Shown in pieces: positions 48,801 through 60,555 of a DNA stretch of 64,000 nucleotides; positions within the stretch are counted from its first letter, which is position 1, and each line of letters opens with the position of its first letter. A program made the position numbers and the translations under genes. The stretch lies in NCBI RefSeq assembly GCF_964656455.1, contig NW_027555022.1:48869-112868 (forward strand), read 5' to 3'. The stretch is from Halichoerus grypus (Eukaryota; Chordata; Mammalia; Carnivora; Phocidae). Below the pieces are notes generated by a model, which ran no database searches, was not told where the DNA came from, and saw only the letters and a list, made by a program, of their open reading frames with translations.

Positions 48801-48915
48801 TTCCCTGAAATTGCAGAGCTGGATAGGAAAGAAAAGCAGGGGCCACGGAAGCCATGAGAGAGTTATTTCAAAATCCCTTAAGGGTTAATGACTGTTAACT
48901 CCCAGTCTGGCTCGG
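48801..48915 (+). repeat. 118-bp direct duplication, copy B (in GIMAP2 intron 1)
   Basis: TTCCCTGAAATTGCAGAGCT through CTCCCAGTCTGGCTC. Bounded by TATATCTATA-type repeats on the left (48766-48800) and a TATATATA run on the right (48918-48942). Confidence 0.88.
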
Positions 48916-48977
48916 GAATATATATATATATTATATATATAATTGGTCTCTGGTCTCTCTGTGCCTCAGGAACAACA

Positions 48978-50846
48978 ATGGACCAACACGAATGCGGTCA
49001 CTCTGGTAAGTGACTTCTTGTGTGTGTGATTATTTTACCAATTTCTGTGCCAATTTTATATAAAAATCATGCAACCTTCTCTAAGCAAAGTATAAGCTAT
49101 CAGATATTTCTTCAGAGAGAATAATTTTACTTTGCTTATTCCAGTATTTCCCCAGTCCAGGCTTTTCACGGGTGGTCAAGACCACAGCCCAGCCCAGCGA
49201 GGTCACAAGGGCCATCTCTGGCCTTAGAACAGAGTCAAGTTACTTAAGCCACCTGGAGATCGAACGCACAGTCGTGGCTACACATCTTTGATCTTCAGAA
49301 AATTTGTCTTGTACACAGCCAGAACTGGGTGAATCAGGCAAGCCTTGCATGACTAGATATGTTTCTAAATCCATATTGTCCCCCAAGTATGTTTTTCTAT
49401 GATCCAACGTGGCAGCATCCTGTAGTCCTAGAGAAACTGAGTTTTTTTTTTTAAACATTTATTTATTGATTTCAGAGAGAGAGAGAGAGAGAATGAGCAT
49501 GGGAAAGCGAGCGGGGTGAGGGGCCGAGGGAGAGGGAGAGACAGAATCCTTGAGCAGACTCCCCGCTGAGCACAGAACCCTACACGGGGCTCATTTTAAG
49601 GACCCTGAGATCATGACCTGAGCCAAAATCAAGAGCCGGCCACTCAAACAACTGAACCACCCAGGTGCCCTGAGAAACAGCGATGTTTTAAAAATCACTG
49701 TTGGTTTGATTTGATTTGATAATGGAGTTAGCCTCTATTTTATAAATCCAATGTATTGGGAGACTACCTTTGCTCATAATGTGGGAATATCTCTTATTGT
49801 TAAAAGTATTCCATTGGTATAACCAGTGGTCATAACGTAGCAAACTCGCTCTGACAGGACCATATATGAAGAACCAACGTGCCAGAGGATCAGAGCTGAG
49901 AATCATTCTGGTGGGCAAAACAGGAACGGGCAAAAGTGCCACCGGGAACAGCATCCTTGGGAAGCAAGCATTTGGGTCGCAGCTGACTGCCCAGCCGTTC
50001 ACTAAGACTTGCAGTGAAAGTCAGGGAAGCTGGGGAAAGAGAGAGATGGTCATTATCGACACACCGGATATGTTTTCTGGGGAGGACCACTCCGATTCCC
50101 TGTGCAAAGAGGTGCAGAGATGCTACTTACTCTCGGCACCAGGACCCCATGTGCTGCTCCTGGTGACCCAGCTGGGCCGATTCACCGCCCAGGACCAGCG
50201 GGCTGTGCAGAGCATGAAGGAGATCTTTGGAGAAGATGCCATGAGTCACACAATTGTCCTCTTCACCCACAAAGAAGACCTCGAGGGAGACTCCTTGACG
50301 GATTACATCCAGGACACAGATAACAAAGCCCTCCGCAAGCTGGTGGCGGCATGTGGGGGGCGAGTGTGTGCCTTTAACAACTGTGCTACAGGGAGTGATC
50401 GGGATGGCCAAGCGAAGGAGCTAATGGACTTGATGGAAGGCCTGGTGTTGGAGAGAAGGGGTGACCACTACACCAATGGGCTCTACAGCCTAGTAACAGC
50501 GTCGGGATGTGGACCTGTGTGCGAAGGGCAAAGGTTAAAGGATTTCAAAAGAGATCTTAGGAAGTACATGGAAAACCAGAGACGTTACTCCACCGTGGCC
50601 AAAGCAAATTACCTGAAACAAGCCCTAATCAAGACACCAGCCTTTATTTTTTTATTTTTTATTCATTTCTTTCTCAAATTGCTAATTCTGTTATTTTGTG
50701 TATTGTATAGAATGTGCGTCTCGTTTTGCTGCTTTCTTTTGAGTGTATGCTGTTTGTTCTGTAGCTTACTGTTAATGATAGCCAAAATATTGATGATAAG
50801 TTTGAGAAAGATCACTGAGCTGGAAGGCAAGACTCCTAGATTATAG
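48978..50846 (+). CDS. GIMAP2: GIMAP2: membrane-anchored immunity-associated GTPase 2 (two coding exons)
   Basis: Coding exons 48978-49005 and 49858-50846 give 338 residues (human 337). The short exon follows a TGCCTCAG acceptor (48969), encodes MDQHECGHS and one base, and ends CTCTG|GTAAGT. The large exon follows CTGACAG (49857) and restores Gly10 in phase 1. Human GIMAP2 has the same MDQ start and the same [16 protein letters not shown] context. Seen: P-loop 29-36, switch-II DTPD (77-80), [39 protein letters not shown]. Two hydrophobic segments (about 270-292 and 296-322, rich in Phe, Leu and Cys) and a basic end, KTPRL. Known: these segments anchor GIMAP2 on lipid droplets, where nucleotide-bound protein polymerises into a scaffold; GIMAP2 alone hydrolyses GTP poorly and GIMAP7 can stimulate it. 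The ATG at 49866 lies within the large exon and is not the main start. Confidence 0.95.
49006..49857 (+). other. Intron 2 of GIMAP2
   Basis: Apart from one SINEC this 0.85-kb intron shows no named repeat and no coding signal. Confidence 0.85.
49451..49670 (-). mobile_element. SINEC
   Basis: Reverse copy in the intron, with an ACATTTATTTATTGATTTC tail side and a CCACCCAGGTGCCC head; GAGAAAC flanks it on both sides. Confidence 0.85.
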
Positions 50847-51146
50847 TTACAGGTCAGCGATTATTTATTCACGACCAGATACTGGGTGAATCCAAGTGCC
50901 TCCCCTGGAAAACGCAGTGCCTGACATCAGTAAATGTTTGCGATTCTGTGAAGTGTTTAAATCTTAACATCACTCTCTTAATGAACCGAGTTATTTTAAC
51001 AGTTACTGTCTGCCTTGAAATTTAATACGAAAAGCGTTTGAAAGCTGTAAGCATAAAATTCCTCTCATTTGCAAATCTCTAAAGCCAGTTTTATGTTCCT
51101 GGAAACTCCTTTTCTTCTTTATGATACTATTATTTCTACTGAATAT

Positions 51147-51164
51147 AATAAAAACAACAATAAA
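51147..51164 (+). terminator. GIMAP2: Paired poly(A) signals of GIMAP2
   Basis: AATAAA at 51147-51152 and again at 51159-51164, about 300 bases after the stop codon, in an A/T-rich 3' UTR. Confidence 0.55.
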
Positions 51165-51949
51165 ACTTCTACTCGGTATAAGAACATAGCAATAATAAAT
51201 AAGCTGTCAAGTTCCTGAGATCCCATGTCTTTCATTCTGTTCTGTAGTTTTATCCTCAGAAGTTGGTAAGTGAACACAGGGCTTATTTACTCTAGAATGG
51301 AAGGAATCCATGTGCAGCAACCACACATAGACACACTCACACATCAGTCGTCTGTTTTATGTGTGTCAAATTTGCTTAATATTGAAACGGGCTCAGCCAG
51401 ATTTTATCTTTGGCCCCAGTCATGTTTAGTATTAAAACATACATAGAGGCTTACACTTCAGACAAGGTGGTCTGCTGGGTATTCAGCAGCACTGTCCTGT
51501 TCGATGCAAATAGAAGCAGAATTTATTAAAATAAACAGAATCTTTGTGATCGATGAGCTCACTAGAAAATCAGGAAAACTCCAAGGGTGAAGCAAACAAT
51601 ACACATAAAAAGAATGCGGGGCTAAAATGAGTTGAGAGCCATTAGGAAGGTGCACACATAGAAGGCAGGGTTGAGCAACAGACAAATGCCACTATCAATC
51701 TGGAGATCAAAAAAACCAGCCTTGGGTGGTCGGGTAGTGGAAGAGCTGACTCTGAGGCTTCACTGTTATGTCAGGACCTCCTCGGGGAACTAATATTACA
51801 AATTCATTTTTTAACTGAATACGTAAGGCCTAGTAGTCTTTTCATATTTCCTCCATGTTTTACATTTCTGGAAAAGTTTGCCTTTTCCTGTGGATCCAAG
51901 TTTTTTTTTTTACCTAACATCATTCCGCATTTCCATTATGCAAGCCCTA

Positions 51950-53139
51950 GTGGGACAAATTCTCTCTGGTTTTGCCCTGTCTTCAAATGTATTTTTTTAA
52001 ATCTTCATTCTTGAGGGATACTTGTACTGAGTAATGAATTCTAGGCTGTTCTTTTATTTTTCTTCAGCACTTTAAACATATTCCAGTGTTTCCTGGCTTA
52101 CATAGTTTCTCGTAAGAAAGCAGCTGTCATTCTTATATTGGTCCTATATATACATAGTGGTCTTTGCTCCTCCTATGATTGATTTAAAATTTTTCATTTT
52201 CTTTGGTTTTCAATAGTTTGTTTCTCTTTGTATATCCTACTTAAGGTTGATTAAGATTTTTGGATTTAAGAGTTAAAGTTTTTCATCAAATTTTTAAAAT
52301 TGTGGTCATTATCATCTCAATTTGTTTTTATGCTACCTAGTTCAGTCTTATCTTCTCCTTCTTGGATTCTAATTGCTTTAGACTGCTTGATACTATTCCA
52401 CTGATCATTAGTGCCATATTCATTTCTTTTATCAATATTTTCTTTCCTTTTTGTGCTTCAGTCTCAATAATTTCTCTTAACCTATCTTCAATTTTATAGA
52501 TCCCTTCTTCAATGTCCCATATGCTTGTAGGTCCATCCACTTAAGTTGTTCTTTTTTAAAATTTCAGATATTTTATTTTCTAGTTCTTTTTAGAGTTTAT
52601 ATTTCTCTCCTGAAATTCTCAAGTCATTATATTTCTTTTTCTATAAATCTTCAGCACATTTATAATTGTTATTTCAAAGTCCTTAACTGAGGGGCCCCTG
52701 GGTGGCTCAGTCAGTTAAGCATCTGCCTTCCGATCAGGTCACGATCCTGGGGTCCTGGGATCAAGCCCCACATTGGGTTCCTTGCTCAGTAGGGAGCCAC
52801 TTTTCCCTCTGCCCCTTCCCCCCACTCCTGCTCTCTCCTTCTCTCAAATAAATAAATAAAATCTTTAAAAAATCCTTACCGTAATTCCAATGAATGAGTC
52901 ATTGGTGGTTCCGTTTCTACTAGCTGTTTAATCTTCTTATTATGAGTCCTATTTTCCTGATTCTTCATGTGTCATGTAAATTTGTATTCTATTCCAGACA
53001 AGTATGTTTACCCTGGTTTTGTTTATTTCCTGAAGAGTACAAGTTCATTGGTCTGTCTGTTGGTTAGAGTGATCACATCATTGGCTCCTAAATTTGAGTT
53101 GAACTGAGAATGAGCTGCCACTTTAAATAGATTGAGTTT
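51950..53139 (-). repeat. Old L1 or HAL1 fragment
   Basis: 'TGAATTCTAGGCTGTTCTTT', 'CATATTCCAGTGTTTCCTGG' and 'GTGGTCATTATCATCTCAAT' resemble the complement of an L1-family ORF1/5' region. Broken in all frames. Confidence 0.5.
52691..52870 (+). mobile_element. SINEC, full length
   Basis: Forward copy GGGGCCCCTGGGTGGCTCAG to AAATAAATAAAATCTTTAAA; AAGTCCTTAAC and AAATCCTTACC flank it. Confidence 0.9.
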
Positions 53140-53332
53140 GGGATGCTTGGGTGGCTCAGTTGGTTAAGCATCTGCCTTTGGCTCAGGTCAGGGTCCTGGG
53201 ATGGAGGCCCACATCAGGCTTCTTGCTCAGCAGGGAGCCTGCTTCTCCTTCTGCCTGCCAGTCCCCCTGCATGTGCTCTCTCTCTATGACAAATAAATAA
53301 ATAAATAAAATCTTAAAAAAAAAACAAAAACC
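53140..53332 (+). mobile_element. SINEC, full length
   Basis: Forward copy with AGATTGAGTTT on both sides (53129-53139 and 53333-53343), an 11-base target duplication. Confidence 0.92.
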
Positions 53333-55667
53333 AGATTGAGTTTACCTCTGATTCATGCAACCTACAATAATCTCCTATACAACCACTAGCAGCTTTTTTT
53401 ATCTAGTCAGCATTGGAAATGGGATAGTGTCAGCCTCTAACTGAAAATGGTTTTATTTCACTAATAGGGCCTAATGGGATTGAATCACTTCTACCTGTTT
53501 TCTTGGTCCTTCTACACTGCTGCTTTCTTAGGAAAAACGTGTGATGGGAAGGAGAGGAGGTATCAAGATAAGCAACTTCGTTTTCCCCCTGGGATCGTAT
53601 AGATCCCAATGTATTTTAATAGCCCACATTGTCAAATGATCATCTGATTTCTCCTCCACTCTGCAAAGTCTACTTTCTTTGGCAAGCCAACACCTCCATT
53701 TGTTCTATCCAAACCAAGTCCCTACTCCAGGTATAGAAGGCCCCCCACCTCTCTGCTCACCTATGAGGGCTGTTTTCTACAGAGAATTCAGTTCCTCAGT
53801 TCTGCTTGGCATCCACATCCTTCACTAGACACAGAGAAGTATGTTTTTACTCCATATAATTCCTTTTGTCAATATGGAGACTAAAGACTTTTGCATCTCT
53901 CTCCGATCTAACCAGAAGAAAAAAAATCCTTCATTTCACTGAGTTTTTTCTCTTTCAAACTTCCTTCAACTTGTCTTTAATAACAACACAATTTTCAGCT
54001 ATTGTCCCACTTCTCAAATATTTGCACTGTTTTCCCCTTGATGGTTCCAGAATTATAAGGGTCTTTGGAGTTCTGTACTCAGTCCTTTTTTCTTCATACC
54101 CAACACATTTTCTCTGAGTGATTCCCCCCACCATCCATTTGTGTCTTATGGCATGCTGATACTTCTTCAAATATACTTCCACCTAAGTCCTTTCTCCTGG
54201 TCTTTTACTAACTGAAACTCATCCTGGGTTCTTACACAAGTCTCAGTTTATTATAATATTTGTGTCTCTCCCAGAACCTTTATTTTATACCTTTGACTTC
54301 AGTGACCCATCATACATAATATTTGGAGGTGAAATACACGACATTTTAGCTTCTTATTTGGCTTACAAACTTCTACCCCCTTTTATGTTACGCTGTCAAA
54401 CTAAGAAGCATGACCTGGTTCTTGTCCTGTGAAACTGAATCCTAGATACTACCACCTCCTTGGCTATTAGAACTGCCTTGGTTGGTACTTCTAACAATTA
54501 AACCTTGATTACCACAACTACCCTCTCCCCACAAGAAAGGAAAGTAGTATCTACGTGATGCTGAAAGAGTGCTTCTAAATGCTGGGGCACAGTGGGCCAA
54601 TGTGTTTCACATAGTCAGTATTTTATTGAAGGAGTTATTTCCTTATAACCTCCTCTGCTGAGATGATATCTGGATTACTTTATTCTTTTGTAACCCCAGG
54701 GATGCTGATAATTGAGCTCTGGGCACACCAAAAAAAGACAGGGCAACATCAGGGCTGAAGAATGATCCCAGAACATTTGAACTTCTCACTGGAGATCTGT
54801 TCAGGAAGGATGTTTTCCTTAAAACTCATGAATTCAATGCTTTCCATGTCATCTTTCCTGACTTTATAAGGACAGAGAAGTAAACAATGAACCTGCAAAT
54901 ATTGAAAAAGGAGAGAAGAACTGTAGGAAGAGAGGAGAGGAAGCAGAGGTCCTGGATAGTTCTGAGTCCCAGGAGTCTCAGGGCCATAGACCTCAGATGG
55001 GTTCCACAATTGATGGCAAGTCAGTGAACAATAGGAGACCAATCCCAGACACAGTGAGAAATAATCAAAAGCTAACAGGAATGTAGAGGAAAATGGAGAC
55101 AGAGACAATTGCTTTTGTAGAGGAAGGTAATCCCAGAAAGCACTAGGAGGGAGGTGGGAATATGAGACAGGGAAGGGGAAAAGAGCCAATCTGGGTTGCA
55201 CCAATGAACATGTTCCCACTATAGAAAACTGGGTCTTGGTCCTGCTGGGGAACTCAGCAATTTGTGTGACATACACCTCAGAGTTACCTTACTTGGTGAG
55301 GAGTAGACAATTTAATAAGCAAGGACACTGAGGTATCTAATCACTCACTTCTGACTGCCATTGATAAGCTCTGCTTTGGGAAACACCAGCTCTCTGAAAT
55401 TTCAGCCTCTTCCATGCACTAGCTAAGCAATTCTTGCAGCCAGATAAACCCTCAAACAGAGAGTTATAAGTGATTGAAGTAAGACATCCTATGCATTCAT
55501 GGAAATGATAAGGAGTGAATGATAAGGAGTTATCACAGAAGCACTGAAAGCATCTTCAGGAAAGGTACATGTCAAACTTCAAAGATTTAGTCAAGGCTGA
55601 TCTGCATGGCTTGGAGTAGGATGAGGCTGGTGAGGAGCCAATGGCACCTTTTTTCCTCTTTTTCTTT

Positions 55668-56850
55668 CTTTTTTTTTTTTTTAATTTAAATTCAATTAGC
55701 CAACATACCGTACATCATTAGTTTCTGATGTAGTGTTCAATGATTCGTCAGTTGCGTATAACACCCAGTGCTCACCACATCATGTGCCCTCCTTAATGCC
55801 CCTCATCCAGTCACCCTATTCTCCCACCCACCTCCCCTTCTGCAACCCTGTTTGTTTCCCAGAGTCAGGAGTCTCTCATGGTTGGTCTCCCTCTCTGATT
55901 TCTTCCCATTCAGTTTTCCCTCCCTGCCCACATGATCCTGTGTGCTATTTCTTATATTCCACATATGAATGAAACCATACAATTGTCTTTCTCTGATTGA
56001 CTTATTTCACTAGCATAATACCCTCCAGTTCCCTCCACATCGATGTCAATGGTAGGTATTCATCCTTCCTGTTGGCTGAGTAACATTCCATTGTATATAT
56101 GAACCACATCTTCTTTATCCATTCATCTGTTGAAGGACATCTTGGCTCCCTCCACAGCTTGGCTGCTGTGGACTTTGCTGCTATGAACATTGGGGTGCAG
56201 GTGCCCCTTAGTTTCATTCCATTTGTATCTTTGGGGTAAATACCCAGTAGTGCAATTGCTGGGTCATAGGGTAGCTTTATTTTTAACTTCTTGAGGAACC
56301 TCCATACTGTTTTCCAGAGTGCCTGTACCAGTTTCATTCCCACCAACAGTGTAAGAGGGTCCCCCTTTCTCTGAATCCCCACCAACATGTGTCGTTTCCT
56401 GTCTTGTTAATTTTAGCCATTCTGCCTGGTGTGAGGTGGTATCTCATTGTGGTGTTGATCTGTATTTCCCTGATGCCGAGTGATGTTGAGCATTTTTTCA
56501 TGTGTCTGTTGGCCATTTGTATGTCTTCCTTGGAGAAATGTCTGTTCATGTCTTCTACCCATTTCTTGACTGGATCATTTGTTCTTTGGGTGTTGAGTTT
56601 GATAAGATCTTTACAGATTTTGGATACCAGCCCTTTTATCTCGTATGTCATTTGCAAATATCTTCTCCCATTCCATAGGTTGCCTTTTAGTTTTGTTGAC
56701 TATTTCCTTTGCTGTGCAGAAGCGTTTTATCATGATTAAGTCCCAATAGTTCATTTTTGCTTTTGTTTCCCTTGCCTTTAGAGATGTGTCTAGCAAGAAG
56801 TTGCTGTGGCTGAGGTCAAGGAGATTACTGCCTGTGTTCTCCTCTAGGAT
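55668..56850 (-). mobile_element. L1, 3' part, interrupted by a second L1
   Basis: A T run at the left is the poly(A) tail on the minus strand. The 3' UTR and the end of ORF2 follow ([38 protein letters not shown]) in broken frames. Homology to ORF2 stops in mid-gene at CCTCTAGGATTTT, precisely where the tail of the next L1 begins. Confidence 0.9.
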
Positions 56851-57341
56851 TTTTTTTTATTGTTATGTTAATCCCCATACATTACATCATTAGTTTTAGA
56901 TGTAGTGTTCCATGATTCATTGTTTGTGCATAACACCCAGTGCTCCATGCAGAACGTGCCCTCCTCAATACCCATCACCAGGCTAACCCATCCTCCCACC
57001 CCCTCCCCTCTAGAACCCTCAGTTTGTTTTTCAGAGTCCATCATCTCTCATGGTTCGTCTCCCCCTCCGATTTCCCCCCCTTCATTCTTCCCCTCCTGCT
57101 ATCTTCTTTTTTTTTCTCTTAATATTGCATTATTTGTTTCAGAGGTACAGATTCAACAGTCTTGCACAATTCACAGCGCTTACCAGAGCACATACCCTCC
57201 CCAGTGTCTATCACCCAGTCACCCCATCCTTCCCACCCCACCCCCCACTCCAGCAACCCTCAGTTTGTTTCCTGAGATTAAGAATTCCTCATATCAGTGA
57301 GGTCATATGATACATGTCTTTCTCTGTTTGACTTATTTCGC

Positions 57342-60120
57342 TCAGCATAATACCCTCCAGTTCATCCACGTCGTTGCAAATGGCAAGATCTCATTCCTTT
57401 TGATGGCTGCATAATATTCCATTGTATATATATACCACATCTTCTTTATCCATTCATCTATCGATGGACATCTTGGCTCTTTCCACAGTTTGGCTATTGT
57501 GGACATTGCTGCTATAAACATCGGGGTGCACGTACCCTTTCGGATCCCTACTTTTGTATCTTTGGGGTAAATACCCAGTAGTGCAATTGCTGGATCATAT
57601 GGTAGCTCTATTTTCAACTTTTTGAGGAACCTCCATACTGTTTTCCAGAGTGGCTGCACCAGCTTGCGTTCCCACCAACAGTGTAGGAGGGTTCCCCTTT
57701 CTCCGCATCGCCGCCAACATCTGTCATTTCCTGACTTGTTAATTTTAGCCATTCTGACTGGTGTGAGGTGGTATCTCATGGAGGTTTTGATTTGGATTTC
57801 CCTGATGCCGAGCGATGTTGAGCACTTTTTCATGTGTCTGTTGGCCATTTGGATGTCTTCTTTGGAAAAATGTCTGTTCATGTCTTCTGCCCATTTCTTG
57901 ATTGGATTCTTTGTTCTTTGGGTGTTGAGTTTGATAAGTTCTTTATAGATTTTGGATACTAGCCCTTTATCTGATATGTCATTTGCAAATATCTTCTCCC
58001 ATTCTGTCGGTTGTCTTTTGGTTTTGTTGACTGTTTCCTTTGCTTTGCAAAAGCTTTTTATCTTGATGAAGTCCCAATAGTTCATTTTTGCCCTTGCTTC
58101 CCTTGCCTTTGGCGATGTTTCTAGGAAGAAGTTGCTGCGGCTGAGGTCGAAGAGGTTGCTGCCTGTGTTCTCCTTTAGGATTTTGATGGACTCCTGTCTC
58201 ACATTGAGGTCTTTCAACCATTTGGAGTCTATTTTTGTGTGTGGTGTAAGGAAATGGTCCAGTTTCATTCTTCTGCATGTGTCTGTCCAATTTTCCCAAC
58301 ACCATTTGTTGAAGAGACTGTCCTTTTTCCATTGGACATTCTTTCCTGCTTTGTCAAAGATGAGTTGACCATAGAGTTGAGGGTCCATTTCTGGGCTCTC
58401 TATTCTGTTCCATTGATCTATGTGTCTGTTTTTGTGCCAGTACCATACTGTCTTGATGATGACAGCTTTGTAATAGAGCTGGAAGTCCGGAGTTGTGATG
58501 CCGCCAGCTTTGCTTTTCTTTTTCAACATTCCTCTGGCTATTCGGGGTCTTTTCTGGTTCCATACAAATTTTAGGATGATTTGTTCCATTTCTTTGAAAA
58601 AAGTGGATGGTATTTTGATGGGGATTGCACTGAATGTGTAGATTGCTCTAGGTAGCATTGACATCTTCACAATATTTATTCTTTCAATCCATGAGCATGG
58701 AATGTTTTTCCATTTCTTTGTGTCTTCCTCAATTTCTTTCATGAGTATTTTATAGTTTTCTGAGTACAGATCCTTTGCCTCTTTGGTTAGATTTATGCCT
58801 AGGTATCTTATGGTTTGGGGTACAATTGTAAATGGGATCGACTCCTTAATTTCTCTTTCTTCTGTCTTGTTGTTGGTGTATAGGAATGCCACTGACTTCT
58901 GTGCATTGATTTTATATCCTGCCACTTTACTGAATTCCTGTATGAGTTCTGGCATTTTTGGGGTGGAGTCTTTGGGGTTTTCCACATAAAGTATCATATC
59001 ATCTGCAAAGAGTGAGAGTTTGACTTCTTTGCCAATTTGGATGCCTTTTATTTCTTTTTGTTGTCTGATTGCTGTGGCTAGGACTTCTAATACTATGTTG
59101 AATAGCAGTGGTGATAGTGGACATCCCTGCCGCGTTCCTGACCTTAGAGGGAAAGCTCTCAGTTTTTCCCCATTGAGAATGATATTCGCTGTAGGTTTTT
59201 CATAGATGGCTTTTATGATATTGAGGTATGTACCCTCGATCCCTATACTCTGAAGAGTTTTGATCAAGAAAGGATGCTGTACTTTGTCAAATGCTTTTTC
59301 TGCATCTATTGAGAGAATCATATGATTCTTGTTCTTTCTTTTGTTAATGTATTGTATCACGTTGATTGATTTGCGGATGTTGAACCAACCTTGCAGCCCA
59401 GGGATAAATCCCACTTGGTCGTGGTGAATAATCCTTTTAATGTACTGTTGGATCCTATTGGCTAGTATTTTGGTGAGAATTTTTGCATCCATGTTCATCA
59501 GGGATATTGGTCTGTAGTTCTCCTTTTTGATGGGGTCTTTGTCTGGTTTTGGGATCAAGGTAATGGTGGCCTCATAAAATGAGTTTGGAAGTTTTCCTTC
59601 CATTTCTATTTTTTGGAACAGTTTCAGAAGAATAGGTATTAATTCTTCTTTAAATGTTTGGTAGAATTCCCCTGGGAAGCCATCTGGCCCTGGGCTTTTG
59701 TTTTTTGGGAGATTTTTGATGACTGCTTCAATTTCCTTAGTGGTTATAGGTCTGTTCAGGTTTTCTATTTCTTCCTGCTTCAGTTTTGGTAGTTGATACA
59801 TCTCTAGGAATGCATCCATTTCTTCCAGGTTATCTAATTTGCTGGCATAGAGTTGCTCATAATATGTTCTTATAATTGTTTGTATTTCTTTGGTGTTGGT
59901 TGTGATCTCTCCTCTTTCATTCATGATTTTGTTGATTTGGGTCATTTCTCTTTTCTTTTTGATAAGTCTGGCCAGGGGTTTATCAATCTCGTTAATTCTT
60001 TCAAAGAACCAGCTCCTAGTTTCGTTGATCTGTTCTACTGTTCTTTTAGTTTCTATTTCATTGATTTCTGCTCCGATCTTTATTATTTCTCTTCTCCTGC
60101 TGGGTTTAGGCTTTATTTGC
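57342..60120 (-). pseudogene. L1 ORF2, reverse-transcriptase and C-terminal part
   Basis: Open on the minus strand from the junction at about 60120 to the stop at 57342; from the Met at 59945 it is 867 residues. Seen: the [13 protein letters not shown] segment, the RT core with [12 protein letters not shown] (the two catalytic Asp), and the C-terminal region with the [17 protein letters not shown] cysteine/histidine stretch. It reads as an intact RT but is cut off from its endonuclease half by the foldback insertion and by a stop codon, so it is a non-functional remnant. Confidence 0.9.
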
Positions 60121-60124
60121 TAAT

Positions 60125-60290
60125 TTGGTCGTGGTGAATAATCCTTTTAATGTACTGTTGGATCCTATTGGCTAGTATTTCCAAACTCATTTTATGAGGC
60201 CACCATTACCTTGATCCCAAAACCAGACAAAGACCCCATCAAAAAGGAGAACTACAGACCAATATCCCTGATGAACATGGATGCAAAAAT
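60125..60290. repeat. Foldback insertion inside L1 ORF2
   Basis: 60125-60180 repeats 59415-59470 in direct orientation (56 bases, no mismatch seen). 60181-60290 repeats 59480-59589 in inverted orientation. The insertion breaks ORF2 between the endonuclease and RT parts. Confidence 0.93.
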
Positions 60291-60555
60291 TCAGCTCCTT
60301 TAGGTGTAGGGTTAGGTTGTGTACTTGAGACCTTTCTTGTTTCTTGAGAAAGGCTTGTATTGCTATATACTTTCCTCTTAGGACTGCCTTTGCTGCATCC
60401 CAAAGATTTTGAATAGTTGTGTTTTCATTTTCATTGGTTTCCATGAATTTTTTTAATTCTTCTTTAATTTCCTGGTTGATCCATTCATTCCTTAGTAGGA
60501 TGCTCTTTAGCCTCCATGTATTTGAGTTCTTTCCGACTTTCCTCTTGTGATTGAG

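Larger units (their letters stand above)
51165..55671. other. Region right of GIMAP2
   Basis: No GIMAP exon and no other recognisable gene. 51950-53130 looks like the complement of an old L1/HAL1 5' half, and two SINECs lie in or beside it. 53340-55670 holds nothing I can name, including a 175-codon minus-strand frame at 54749-55276. Confidence 0.55.

Noticed and set aside
49866..49868. Start of GIMAP2 at the ATG at 49866
   Set aside because: The short exon at 48978 supplies the MDQ start known from human GIMAP2 in the correct phase; the internal Met is residue 13.
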